A DNA stretch of 35,871 nt from an uncultured Eubacteriales bacterium. Its GTDB lineage: Bacteria > Bacillota > Clostridia > Oscillospirales > Oscillospiraceae. A program made the translations under genes and the position numbers. Location of the stretch: the NCBI GenBank assembly GCA_900547745.1, contig URHT01000018.1, positions 1 through 35,871 of the forward strand, given 5' to 3'. Shown here in pieces: positions 1 through 6,772 of the stretch; position 1 is the stretch's first letter; each line of letters opens with the position of its first letter. Below the pieces are notes generated by a model. The model had not been told where the DNA came from. It saw only the letters and a program-made list of their open reading frames with translations, and ran no database searches.

Positions 1-19
1 CATAGGGCTTCGCCCGCAA

Positions 20-55
20 AATAAATACCCCCGGCTTCGCCGGGGGATATTTATT
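20..55 (-). terminator. Terminator downstream of rsmA
   Basis: A perfect 8-bp GC stem (28-35 with 39-46, loop TTC) is flanked by complementary AT arms (about 20-27 with 48-55), so the hairpin reads as an intrinsic terminator in either direction. It lies 9 bp beyond the rsmA stop and probably ends the leftward transcript. Whatever it serves on the other side is outside the window. Confidence 0.75.
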
Positions 56-63
56 ATGTGAAC

Positions 64-921
64 CTATTGGACGGCGTCCAGCAGCGCGTCGGACAGGCGG
101 GCGTACTCCGCCAGACCCAGCCGCTCGCCCCGGACGGTGGGGGAAAGGCCGCAGGCGGCGATGATGTCCGTCAGGGTGTCCTTGGGCAGCTCCCAGCCGG
201 TCTGCAGGCTGTTGACCAGCGTTTTCCGCCGCAGGGCGAAGCCCGCCCGCACCGTGCGCCAGAAGGCGGTTTCCGACCGCACCTGCACCGGCGGGGCTGT
301 GCGGGTGGCGCAGCGGATGACGGCGGACGTCACCTTGGGGGCCGGGAGGAAGCAGGTGTTGGGCACGGTGAACAGCAGCTCCGGCCGGGTGTAATACTGC
401 ATCAGCAGGGTGAACGCGCCGTAGTCGGCGGTGCCGGGAGCGGCGCAGATGCGCTGGGCCACCTCCTTCTGGATCAGTACCGTCAGGCTGTCAAAGCAGC
501 GGGCCTCCACGCAGGCGGTAAGGAACGGGGTGGTGATGTTATAGGGCAGGTTGGCGCACAGCACGGGCCGCAGGCCGGCGAGGTGCTCCCGCACCAGCGC
601 GGACAGGGACAGCTGCATCACATCGCCCTCCACCAGCGTGAAGTTGGGGTAGTCCGCCATCGTCTCCGCCAGCACGGGGTACAGGCGGCGATCCAGCTCC
701 ACGGACACCACCTTTCCGGCCCGGCGGGCCAGCCGGGTGGTGAGAGAGCCGATGCCGGGCCCGACCTCCACCACGCCGGTATCGGCGTCCGCGCCGCTGG
801 CAGCGGCGATATCCTCCGCCACCCAGCCCTCGATGAGGAAGTTTTGTCCCAGAGACTTGGCGAAGCGGAAGCCGTGCCGCGCCAGCAGGGCCTGTATGTC
901 GTTGCGGTCGCAGAGATCCAT
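64..921 (-). CDS. rsmA: 16S rRNA (adenine-N6,N6) dimethyltransferase RsmA/KsgA
   Basis: This 285-aa cytosolic enzyme dimethylates the two adjacent adenines in the 3'-terminal helix of 16S rRNA with S-adenosylmethionine, a late step in 30S maturation. Family hallmarks are visible: the N-terminal SLGQNFL motif (about residues 23-29), the SAM-binding loop VEVGPGIG (about 51-58), and the catalytic NLPY motif (about 124-127) in the target-adenine pocket. The length matches the family. The ATG start at 919-921 has an AAGGAG ribosome-binding site. It is a monocistronic leftward gene, divergent from the AbrB operon, with its own promoter and a terminator just past the stop. Nothing is truncated or unusual in the protein. 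Confidence 0.96.
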   Translation of the reverse strand: MDLCDRNDIQALLARHGFRFAKSLGQNFLIEGWVAEDIAAASGADADTGVVEVGPGIGSLTTRLARRAGKVVSVELDRRLYPVLAETMADYPNFTLVEGDVMQLSLSALVREHLAGLRPVLCANLPYNITTPFLTACVEARCFDSLTVLIQKEVAQRICAAPGTADYGAFTLLMQYYTRPELLFTVPNTCFLPAPKVTSAVIRCATRTAPPVQVRSETAFWRTVRAGFALRRKTLVNSLQTGWELPKDTLTDIIAACGLSPTVRGERLGLAEYARLSDALLDAVQ

Positions 922-951
922 AGCGGTGCTCCTTTACGGTTCGTTGTCCGT

Positions 952-980
952 ATTGTACCACAGAAACCGGGGCTTGACAA
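952..980 (-). promoter_or_regulatory. rsmA promoter, -35 shared with the divergent abrB promoter
   Basis: Read leftward, the -35 TTGTCA (975-980) and -10 TACAAT (952-957) are 17 bp apart, with a TGTGG element just before the -10. The -35 overlaps the rightward -35 (974-979) by five bases, so RNA polymerase could not occupy both promoters at once. Confidence 0.75.
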
Positions 981-1002
981 CAGGCAGCGGTGGTGGTATA
1001 GT
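974..1002 (+). promoter_or_regulatory. Promoter of the AbrB-ABC operon
   Basis: A consensus -35 TTGACA (974-979), a 17-bp spacer and a -10 TATAGT (997-1002) lie 48 bp before the abrB start codon. This is a strong sigma-A type promoter, back-to-back with that of rsmA. Confidence 0.85.
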
Positions 1003-1018
1003 TGCAAAAGTAAGAAAA

Positions 1019-1034
1019 GTTATACCAGTTATAC
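1019..1034 (+). promoter_or_regulatory. Tandem GTTATAC repeat in the abrB leader, possible operator
   Basis: GTTATAC occurs at 1019-1025 and again at 1028-1034, a 9-bp period. The repeat sits between the expected transcription start and the ribosome-binding site of abrB. A role as autoregulatory operator is inference from position only. Confidence 0.35.
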
Positions 1035-1050
1035 GGAGAGGAGCGGCAAT

Positions 1051-1284
1051 ATGGGCAAGGATGAGCGGTATTTTATGAGCAGCGTCAGGCTGGGGCCCAA
1101 GGGGCAGATCGTCATCCCCAAGGAGGCGCGGGCCATGTTCGGGCTGGAGCCGGGGGATACGCTGGTGCTGCTGGCGGACAAGAAGAAGGGCATCGCCCTG
1201 CAGACCACGGACAAGCTGAATCCCCTGCTGCGCAAGGCGTTCGACGCACTGCCGGAGGATGAAGGGGCGGTGGAGGAGCCGTGA
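1051..1284 (+). CDS. AbrB/SpoVT-family (MazE-like) DNA-binding regulator
   Basis: This 77-aa protein is a swapped-hairpin AbrB-type DNA-binding domain. The family pattern is clear near the N terminus (GPKGQIVIPKEAR, then LEPGDTLVLLAD), typical of AbrB and MazE antitoxin folds, which bind DNA as dimers. The start is the ATG at 1051, preceded by GGAGAGGAG; longer in-frame reading upstream is only antisense to rsmA. Its stop overlaps the GTG start of the next gene by 4 bp (GTGA), so it is translationally coupled to an ABC exporter ATPase. In this position a GntR-type repressor (YtrA) is more usual, so the AbrB protein is probably the local regulator of the transporter. No toxin gene is adjacent. 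Confidence 0.88.
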   Translation: MGKDERYFMSSVRLGPKGQIVIPKEARAMFGLEPGDTLVLLADKKKGIALQTTDKLNPLLRKAFDALPEDEGAVEEP

Positions 1285-2018
1285 ACGTGCTGGAGGTGCG
1301 GGAGCTGCGCAAGACGTATCCCGCGTTTACGCTGAAGGGCGTGTCGCTGGACGTGCCGCAGGGGGCCATCGTGGGCTTCATCGGCCGCAACGGCGCGGGC
1401 AAGAGCACCACGCTGAAGTCCGTTCTGGGGCTGGTGCATCCGGACGGCGGCACGGTGCGGGCCTTCGGGCTGGACTACGCCGCCAACGAGGCGGCCATCC
1501 GGCGGCGCATCGGTGTGGTGCTGGGCGGCATCGACTTCTACCCCAAGAAGAGGGTGGGGGTCATCACCGATGTGACCCGGCGGTTTTACAGCAACTGGGA
1601 CGAGAAGAAGTACCGCCACTATCTGGAGCTGTTCGCCATCGACGAGAGCAAGCGGGTGGATCAGCTGTCCAGCGGCATGAAGGTGAAGTACATGATCGCG
1701 CTGGCGCTGAGCCACGGCGCCGAGCTGCTGCTTCTGGATGAGCCTACCAGCGGGCTGGATCCCGTATCCCGGGACGAGCTGGTGGAGCTGTTCCGGCACA
1801 TCGTGGCGGACGGGACGCGGAGTATCCTGTTCTCCACCCATATCACCTCCGATCTGGAGAAGTGCGCCAGCCACATCGCCTTCATCAAGGACGGCGAGAT
1901 GCTGTATAACGGCGGCGCGGCGGATTTCAGGGAGAGGTTCCGGGACAAGGGCGAGACAATGGAGGACATCATCGTGGCCGTGGAGAGGAGGGAGCTGGAT
2001 GACAGCGCTATTATATAA
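1281..2018 (+). CDS. ABC transporter ATP-binding protein (YtrB/BcrA type)
   Basis: This 245-aa nucleotide-binding subunit of an ABC-2 type exporter has Walker A GRNGAGKST (about residues 35-43), the signature LSSGMKVKY (about 132-140) and Walker B LLLLDEPTSGLDP (about 152-164), followed by the switch histidine region STH. The start is GTG with GGAGG just upstream and a 4-bp overlap with abrB. The downstream permease starts inside its 3' end (20-bp overlap), so the three genes form one tightly coupled operon. The family exports or confers tolerance to antibiotics and envelope-active peptides, or maintains the envelope; the substrate cannot be told from sequence. Confidence 0.92.
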   Translation: MNVLEVRELRKTYPAFTLKGVSLDVPQGAIVGFIGRNGAGKSTTLKSVLGLVHPDGGTVRAFGLDYAANEAAIRRRIGVVLGGIDFYPKKRVGVITDVTRRFYSNWDEKKYRHYLELFAIDESKRVDQLSSGMKVKYMIALALSHGAELLLLDEPTSGLDPVSRDELVELFRHIVADGTRSILFSTHITSDLEKCASHIAFIKDGEMLYNGGAADFRERFRDKGETMEDIIVAVERRELDDSAII

Positions 2019-2643
2019 GCAGCTCCGGCTGGTGTGCCATCCCATGACGCCCGTCTTCTGCCTGTTCGGCGTGATGGTGCTCATCCCCAACTACCCCTAT
2101 ACCGTCATCTTTTTCTATGTGACGCTGGGGCTGTTCTTCACGTTCCTGAACATGCGGGAGCAGAAGGACATCTACTATTCGGCGCTGCTGCCGGTGCCCA
2201 AGCGGGACACAGTGAAGGCCGGGTGCCTGTTCACGGTGCTTATCGAGCTGCTGTCGCTGGTGCTGCTGGCGCCGTTCGCCGCGCTGGCGGTGCACCTGCA
2301 GCCGGGGAAGGACAATCTGGTGGGGCTTGACCCCAACGCGGCGCTGCTGGCCGCCGGATTTCTGCTGTACGCCGTGTTCAACACCGTGTTCCTGCCGTCG
2401 TTCTACAGAAGCGGCTACAAGGTGGGCGTGTCGTATCTGAAGGCCGTGATCCCCATGGCGGCGGCCATGATCGCGTGCGAGGCGCTGCCCCACCTCCCGG
2501 CGCTGGGCTGGCTGGACGATCTTGACCGCGCCGCCCAGCTGCGGCAGCTGCCCATCCTCATCGGCAGCAGCCTTGTGTACGCGGGGTGCGCGGCGCTGAC
2601 GTGCCGGGCATCGGAAAGAGCCTACGAAAAAGTGGATCTGTGA
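1999..2643 (+). CDS. ABC-2 type membrane subunit (putative permease)
   Basis: This 214-aa protein is predicted to have about six membrane segments: hydrophobic stretches near residues 14-28, 30-45, 75-100, 115-135, 145-160 and 185-205 (by eye). The ATG at 1999 is preceded by GGAGAGGAGGGAG within the end of the ATPase gene, which decides the start. It is the only membrane protein in the operon, so it presumably dimerises with itself around two copies of the ATPase. No specific family beyond ABC-2-like exporters is recognised. A terminator follows the stop. Confidence 0.8.
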   Translation: MTALLYKQLRLVCHPMTPVFCLFGVMVLIPNYPYTVIFFYVTLGLFFTFLNMREQKDIYYSALLPVPKRDTVKAGCLFTVLIELLSLVLLAPFAALAVHLQPGKDNLVGLDPNAALLAAGFLLYAVFNTVFLPSFYRSGYKVGVSYLKAVIPMAAAMIACEALPHLPALGWLDDLDRAAQLRQLPILIGSSLVYAGCAALTCRASERAYEKVDL

Positions 2644-2650
2644 CAACAAC

Positions 2651-2677
2651 GACCGGCGTGAGCCGGTCATTGCTTTA
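2651..2677 (+). terminator. Terminator of the AbrB-ABC operon
   Basis: A 7-bp stem GACCGGC/GCCGGTC (2651-2657 with 2662-2668, loop GTGA) is followed by ATTGCTTTATT. It lies between two convergent genes; the short T-rich tail supports rightward termination. Confidence 0.7.
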
Positions 2678-3250
2678 TTAGATCATCCAGTAGGGAGGCT
2701 GAGGAGTCTGCCCCTCGGGTAGGGGAATGACCACGTCTGTCCGCACGTCGCCGTACAGCGTCTTGTGCTGCGCCATGATATTTTCCAACGGTTCGACAGT
2801 GCCACATAGCAGCGCCTGCCAGACCATGCCGCAGGTGGACATGATATAGGCGGGAGTGAACCCATTGCGAATATAAAACTGGATACGCCGCAGACGCAGT
2901 GCGTTTTCCGCGTCACTGCCTCCTGGCACAGGAAACTCCGCCTCCGCTACCAGAGGCCGTCCCTGCTGCTCCAGCCGCAAAAGCATATCACTGCCCAGCC
3001 CTTCATTACGACGAGCGCGTGTGGTTCCCAGATAGTCCAGCAGTACCAGAGGTATTGTCGCATTTTTCCACAGGGCGGCGTAACTCAGCAGCTCATCTTC
3101 GTCAAACAGTCCCCATACCTCGTAACGTCCTTCCTCCAGCAGACGGAGAATATCGGGCAGAGGCTTGCGTTCCTGCGGGACAAAAGCCTCGGATAGCTGG
3201 TCGTGATACCAGCGGGGGTATTCCTTTGCGGTTAACAGGCGAAAATTCAT
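2678..3250 (-). CDS. GNAT-family N-acetyltransferase
   Basis: This 190-aa protein has the layout of a GNAT acyltransferase: an N-terminal variable half, a central beta strand followed by a TTRARRNEGLGSDML segment (about residues 75-90), which matches the acetyl-CoA pyrophosphate-binding RxxGxG/A loop, and a late IQFYIRNGF segment (about 128-136), the usual Y-rxGF motif. The acceptor is unknown. The start is chosen at 3250 because GGAGG is 7 bases upstream; an ATG six bases earlier abuts the Shine-Dalgarno sequence. The start overlaps the stop of the pseudouridine synthase gene by 4 bp (ATGA), so the two are translationally coupled. Confidence 0.8.
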   Translation of the reverse strand: MNFRLLTAKEYPRWYHDQLSEAFVPQERKPLPDILRLLEEGRYEVWGLFDEDELLSYAALWKNATIPLVLLDYLGTTRARRNEGLGSDMLLRLEQQGRPLVAEAEFPVPGGSDAENALRLRRIQFYIRNGFTPAYIMSTCGMVWQALLCGTVEPLENIMAQHKTLYGDVRTDVVIPLPEGQTPQPPYWMI

Positions 3251-4137
3251 AGACATTCCTCCTTCAACAGCCGCTGTATATCCTCCGGCAGAGGGGCGGT
3301 GACGTCGATGACCGCGCCGGTGACGGGGTGCGTCATCCGCAGGTGATAGCTGTGGAGGGCGGGACGGGCGATGAGAGACTTGTCCTCCGTGCCGTAGAGC
3401 CAGTCGCCGGTGAGGGGGCAGCCGATGGCGGCCATGTGTACCCGCAGCTGGTGGGTGCGGCCGGTGGTGGGCGTCAGACGCAGCAGCGCCCGTCCGTTGG
3501 CGGCGGAGAGAACCTGATAGTGGGTGTGGGCCGACTGCCCGCCGGGGGCGGGGCAGCGCTTCAGCAGCGAGCCCTCCGCCCGGCCCAGAGGCAGGTCGAT
3601 GTCCCCCTCCGGGTGAGGGGGCAGGCCGTCGCACACGGCGCGGTAGTCCCGTTGGAAGCCGTCGGTATGGAGCAGCGTCATGCAGCGGGCGTGGACGAAG
3701 CCGGTCTTGGCCACGGCCATGACACCGGTGGTGCCCCGATCCAGCCGGTTCACGGCGTGGAAGCTGTCGCTTTGCAGGTAGTGGGCCACGGCGCCGGCGA
3801 TGGTGGCCGTCTCCTCCGTCAGGGCGGCGGGGTGGATGGCGATGCCGGCGGGCTTGTCCAGTAGCAGAAGATCCTCGTCCTCGTAGAGGACGGTCAGGGG
3901 GTAGTCCACCGGCAGGATGTGGGGATTCTCGCCGGGCAGGTCGGATACGTCCGCCCGGAGGATGTCGCCGGCGCGGAGGAGGCGGTTCACCGGGACGGGT
4001 ACGCCGTTGACAGTGAGGGCGTCCCGGAATTTCAGGCGGCTGAGGAGACTGCCGGAGATGTGCCACAGGCCCCGCAGCAGCTCCTTGACGGTGCGGCCAT
4101 CCTCGGCGGCGGAGACGGTATGGGACAAAACGCGCAC
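3247..4137 (-). CDS. RluA-family RNA pseudouridine synthase
   Basis: About 296 aa. The enzyme isomerises specific uridines to pseudouridine in rRNA or tRNA. It has an S4-like N-terminal RNA-binding region (about residues 20-65), the RluA catalytic motif NRLDRGTTG with the nucleophilic aspartate at about residue 133, and a GRTHQLRVHMAAIGCPLTGD motif late in the protein. Which uridine it targets (RluA-, RluC- or RluD-like) cannot be decided. The start is taken as the GTG at 4135-4137, eight bases after AGGAGG; a GTG nine bases further upstream overlaps the Shine-Dalgarno sequence and is unlikely. It is the first gene of a two-gene leftward operon with the GNAT gene. Confidence 0.92.
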   Translation of the reverse strand: MRVLSHTVSAAEDGRTVKELLRGLWHISGSLLSRLKFRDALTVNGVPVPVNRLLRAGDILRADVSDLPGENPHILPVDYPLTVLYEDEDLLLLDKPAGIAIHPAALTEETATIAGAVAHYLQSDSFHAVNRLDRGTTGVMAVAKTGFVHARCMTLLHTDGFQRDYRAVCDGLPPHPEGDIDLPLGRAEGSLLKRCPAPGGQSAHTHYQVLSAANGRALLRLTPTTGRTHQLRVHMAAIGCPLTGDWLYGTEDKSLIARPALHSYHLRMTHPVTGAVIDVTAPLPEDIQRLLKEECL

Positions 4138-4165
4138 GGGCGGCACCTCCTTTCCGGTGAAAAAC

Positions 4166-4174
4166 AGTATAGCA
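4166..4174 (-). promoter_or_regulatory. Possible extended -10 promoter for the pseudouridine synthase gene
   Basis: Read leftward, TGC followed by TATACT forms an extended -10 element about 29 bp before the chosen start codon. No good -35 is visible. On the opposite strand a TGTGGTATCAT (extended -10 like) precedes the DUF362 gene. Confidence 0.4.
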
Positions 4175-4230
4175 TAACGGGGGAAAATGTGGTATCATAA
4201 AAAAATATTCTACGAAAGCGAGGACGCAAT

Positions 4231-5334
4231 ATGGCATCCAAGGTGTATTTTGCCGACCTGCGGGCGGACTATCACGAGAATTTGCAGCAGAAGCTGACCC
4301 GGCTGATGAAAACGGCGGGCATGGGCGATATCGATTTCAGCGAGAAGTATGTGGCCATCAAAATGCATTTCGGCGAGCCGGGCAATTTGGCGTTCCTGCG
4401 GCCCAATTGGGCCAAGACCGTGGCGGACTTTGTGAAGGAGCGGGGCGGCAAGCCGTTCCTGACGGACTGCAACACCCTGTATGTGGGCGGGCGGAAGAAC
4501 GCGCTGGATCATCTGGACAGCGCCATGCTCAACGGCTTCAGCCCCATGACCACCGGCTGTCAGATCCTCATCGCCGACGGTCTGAAGGGCAACGACGAGG
4601 TGGAGGTGCCGGTGGCCGGCGGCGAGTATGTGCGCAGCGCCAAGATCGGCCGGGCCGTCATGGATGCCGATGTGTTTATCTCCCTGACCCACTTCAAGGG
4701 TCACGAGGAGGCGGGCTTCGGCGGCTGCCTGAAAAATATCGGCATGGGCTGCGGCAGCCGTGCCGGCAAGATGGAGCAGCACAATGCCGGCAAGCCCCAT
4801 GTAAAGCAGAAGCTGTGCGTGGGCTGCGGCCAGTGCCGGAAGGTCTGCGCCTACGGCGCGCCGATCATCACCGACGGCAAGGCCGTCATCGACCACGACA
4901 GATGCGTGGGCTGCGGCCGCTGCATCGCCGTCTGCCCCAAGAACGCGGTGCAGATCAACTGGGACGAGACGACCACCAACCTGAACCGGAAAATTGCCGA
5001 GTACACCAAGGCCGTGGTGGACGGGCGGCCATGCTTCCACATCGCGCTGGTCATCGACGTGTCTCCCAACTGCGACTGCCGTTCGGAAAACGATATGCCC
5101 ATCGTACCCAATGTGGGTATGTTCGCCTCCTTCGACCCGGTGGCGCTGGACATGGCCTGCGTGGACGCGGTCAACGCCCAGACGCCCCTGCGGGGCTCCG
5201 CCGCCGACGGCGGGGAGGGCCATGCGCATGACCACTTCCAGCGCATCCACCCGGACACCGACTGGCGCAGCTGTCTGGAGCACGGTGAGAAGCTCGGCAT
5301 CGGCACAAGGGAATACGAGCTTATCAAGATTTGA
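4231..5334 (+). CDS. DUF362 domain protein with two [4Fe-4S] ferredoxin clusters
   Basis: This 367-aa iron-sulfur protein begins and ends with DUF362-type sequence (KMHFGEPGN near residues 44-52; THFKGHEEAGFGGCLKNIGMG near 151-171) and carries two central ferredoxin motifs, CVGCGQCRKVC (from Cys196) and CVGCGRCIAVCP (from Cys225), each able to hold a [4Fe-4S] cluster. A later NCDC cysteine pair lies in the C-terminal DUF362 part. The family is widespread in strict anaerobes and is assumed to act in electron transfer, but its biochemical role is not established. The ATG at 4231 has an upstream GAGGA. It is monocistronic, ending in a strong bidirectional terminator. Confidence 0.93.
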   Translation: MASKVYFADLRADYHENLQQKLTRLMKTAGMGDIDFSEKYVAIKMHFGEPGNLAFLRPNWAKTVADFVKERGGKPFLTDCNTLYVGGRKNALDHLDSAMLNGFSPMTTGCQILIADGLKGNDEVEVPVAGGEYVRSAKIGRAVMDADVFISLTHFKGHEEAGFGGCLKNIGMGCGSRAGKMEQHNAGKPHVKQKLCVGCGQCRKVCAYGAPIITDGKAVIDHDRCVGCGRCIAVCPKNAVQINWDETTTNLNRKIAEYTKAVVDGRPCFHIALVIDVSPNCDCRSENDMPIVPNVGMFASFDPVALDMACVDAVNAQTPLRGSAADGGEGHAHDHFQRIHPDTDWRSCLEHGEKLGIGTREYELIKI

Positions 5335-5345
5335 AAATGCCTGTG

Positions 5346-5376
5346 AAAAAGTCTCCGGCTATGCCGGAGACTTTTT
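5346..5376. terminator. Bidirectional terminator between convergent genes
   Basis: A perfect stem AAAAAGTCTCCGGC/GCCGGAGACTTTTT (5346-5359 with 5363-5376, loop TAT) lies between the DUF362 and macrodomain genes. The A-run and T-run flanks give a U-tail in both directions. Confidence 0.93.
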
Positions 5377-5379
5377 GCG

Positions 5380-5907
5380 TCAGTCCTCATGGGGCTTTAC
5401 GTCCTGATAGAGCATGTTCCACACCACCTGATAGGCGTGGAGGGTGTCCGCGCCGCGGCAGACCATGCGCACCTCCATGTCCGGGTGCTCCCGGAGAAAG
5501 TCCATGATGGCCTTCAGCGCTACATGGGCGGCTTGTAACACCGGGTAGCCGTAGACACCGGTGGAGATGGAGGGAAAGTCCACGCCGCGGCAGCCGTGAG
5601 CCGCCGCCAGCATCAGGGCGCTGCGGTAGCAGGAGGCCAGCAGCGCCGCCTCACCGTGTCCGCCGCCCCGCCAGATGGGGCCGACAGTGTGGATGACATA
5701 CCGGCAGGGCAGATCATAGGCGGCGGTGAGCTTGGCCTGCCCCGTCTCGCAGCCGTGGAGGGTGCGGCACTCCGCCAAAAGTCCCGGCCCGGCGGCGCGG
5801 TGGATAGCGCCGTCCACGCCGCCTCCGCCCAGCAGGGAGGTGTTGGCGGCGTTGACGATGGCGTCGGTATGAGAGCGGGTGATATCGCCCTGAACAATGG
5901 AAAGCAT
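5380..5907 (-). CDS. Macrodomain protein (O-acetyl-ADP-ribose deacetylase-like)
   Basis: This 175-aa protein is a single macrodomain of the YmdB/MacroD type, which hydrolyses O-acetyl-ADP-ribose or removes ADP-ribose from proteins. The diagnostic features are the N-terminal GDIT (residues 7-10), IVNAANTSLLGGGGVDGAIHRAAG (about 17-40), which supplies the catalytic Asn/Asp and glycine-rich loop, and SISTGVYGYP (about 113-122), which closes over the distal ribose. The ATG at 5905-5907 has a GAGGTG Shine-Dalgarno sequence. It is divergent from the barrel protein gene and stands alone; no ADP-ribosyltransferase toxin is adjacent, so a toxin-antitoxin role is not supported. Confidence 0.93.
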   Translation of the reverse strand: MLSIVQGDITRSHTDAIVNAANTSLLGGGGVDGAIHRAAGPGLLAECRTLHGCETGQAKLTAAYDLPCRYVIHTVGPIWRGGGHGEAALLASCYRSALMLAAAHGCRGVDFPSISTGVYGYPVLQAAHVALKAIMDFLREHPDMEVRMVCRGADTLHAYQVVWNMLYQDVKPHED

Positions 5908-5977
5908 GAATTCACCTCACAAAAGAGTACGGATAGCAGACAATATAAAGGGAATGTTCAGATCACCGACAAAAATA

Positions 5978-6006
5978 TTTACAGGTTTGTTCATTTGTGT
6001 TATTAT
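5978..6006 (+). promoter_or_regulatory. Promoter of the barrel-protein gene
   Basis: -35 TTTACA (5978-5983), 17-bp spacer, -10 TATTAT (6001-6006). The spacing is optimal and it lies 43 bp before the GTG start codon. Confidence 0.8.
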
Positions 6007-6049
6007 AGTACGGTTAGAACAGGTATGCAACAGCGGGAAAGGAAAACCA

Positions 6050-6718
6050 GTGAGAAAGTATGTACCGGCCTACGAGGGGAACCTGCGCAAGCACACGCTG
6101 TCGGTGCCCCGCTGCATCAGCGAGTGTAGCGGCATCCGTGTGTTCGGGCGCCGCATCAAGTCGCTGGTGTTCAGCACGGATGTGGCCATTATCAAGAATA
6201 TCAACGCTGATGCGATTATCGCGGTGTACCCCTTCACGCCCCAACCGGCTATCACACAGGCCATTATCGGCGTGTCGGATGTGCCGGTGTTCTGCGGCGT
6301 GGGCGGCGGCCTGACCAACGGCATCCGGTCGGCCAGCATGGCGGCATATGTGGAGCATCAGGGCGCCTACGGCGTGGTGTGCAACAGCAAGATCGGGCTG
6401 GAGACCATCCACGACATCAAGGACGCGGTGGAGATCCCGGTGGTGTACACGGTCATCTCGGAGAAAACGGATATACAGCCGTACCTGGACGCCGGGGTGG
6501 ACATCATCAACGTGTCCGGTGCGGCCCGGACGCCGGAGATCGTGGCGGCGCTGCGGGCGCGGTACCCGGAGCTGGCTATCATCGCCACCGGCGGGCCTAC
6601 GGAGGAGAGTATCCTGTCCACCATACAGGCCGGGGCCAACGCCATTACATACACGCCGCCCAGCAGCGCGTCGCTGTTTGCCAAGACCATGGCGGACAAC
6701 CGCAGCGAGCTGGAATGA
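6050..6718 (+). CDS. Conserved (beta/alpha)-barrel-like protein of unknown function
   Basis: About 222 aa from the GTG at 6050, which follows GGGAAAGGA; the longer in-frame reading upstream would run through the promoter. The strand pattern resembles a TIM barrel: ADAIIAVYPFTPQPAIT near residues 50-66, VPVFCGVGGGLTNG near 77-90, GVVCNS near 108-113, IPVVYTVIS near 131-139, VDIINVSGA near 153-161, and IIATGGPTEESI near 180-191 with AGANAITYTPP near 197-207. The last two segments resemble the phosphate-binding end of HisA/IMPDH-like barrels. NCBI-style annotation often calls relatives 'hydrolase', but no catalytic motif is recognised. It is monocistronic, with a clear promoter and terminator. 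Barrel fold probable; function unknown. Confidence 0.72.
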   Translation: MRKYVPAYEGNLRKHTLSVPRCISECSGIRVFGRRIKSLVFSTDVAIIKNINADAIIAVYPFTPQPAITQAIIGVSDVPVFCGVGGGLTNGIRSASMAAYVEHQGAYGVVCNSKIGLETIHDIKDAVEIPVVYTVISEKTDIQPYLDAGVDIINVSGAARTPEIVAALRARYPELAIIATGGPTEESILSTIQAGANAITYTPPSSASLFAKTMADNRSELE

Positions 6719-6727
6719 GACAGAGAA

Positions 6728-6766
6728 AAAAGAGGGGGGACTTCCGCAGGAAGTCCCCCCTCTTTT
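6728..6766. terminator. Bidirectional terminator
   Basis: A very stable stem (6728-6745 with 6749-6766, loop GCA) with six consecutive G-C pairs and A/T flanks separates the rightward barrel-protein gene from the end of the leftward amidohydrolase gene. Confidence 0.93.
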
Positions 6767-6772
6767 CCTGCG

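Noticed and set aside
58..1050. An N-terminal extension of the AbrB protein covering the antisense of rsmA
   Set aside because: The rsmA protein on the other strand has all family motifs, and a consensus promoter plus ribosome-binding site places the AbrB start at 1051.
5380..6718. Macrodomain plus neighbour as a toxin-antitoxin (DarTG-like) pair
   Set aside because: The neighbour is divergently transcribed, barrel-like and lacks ADP-ribosyltransferase motifs.
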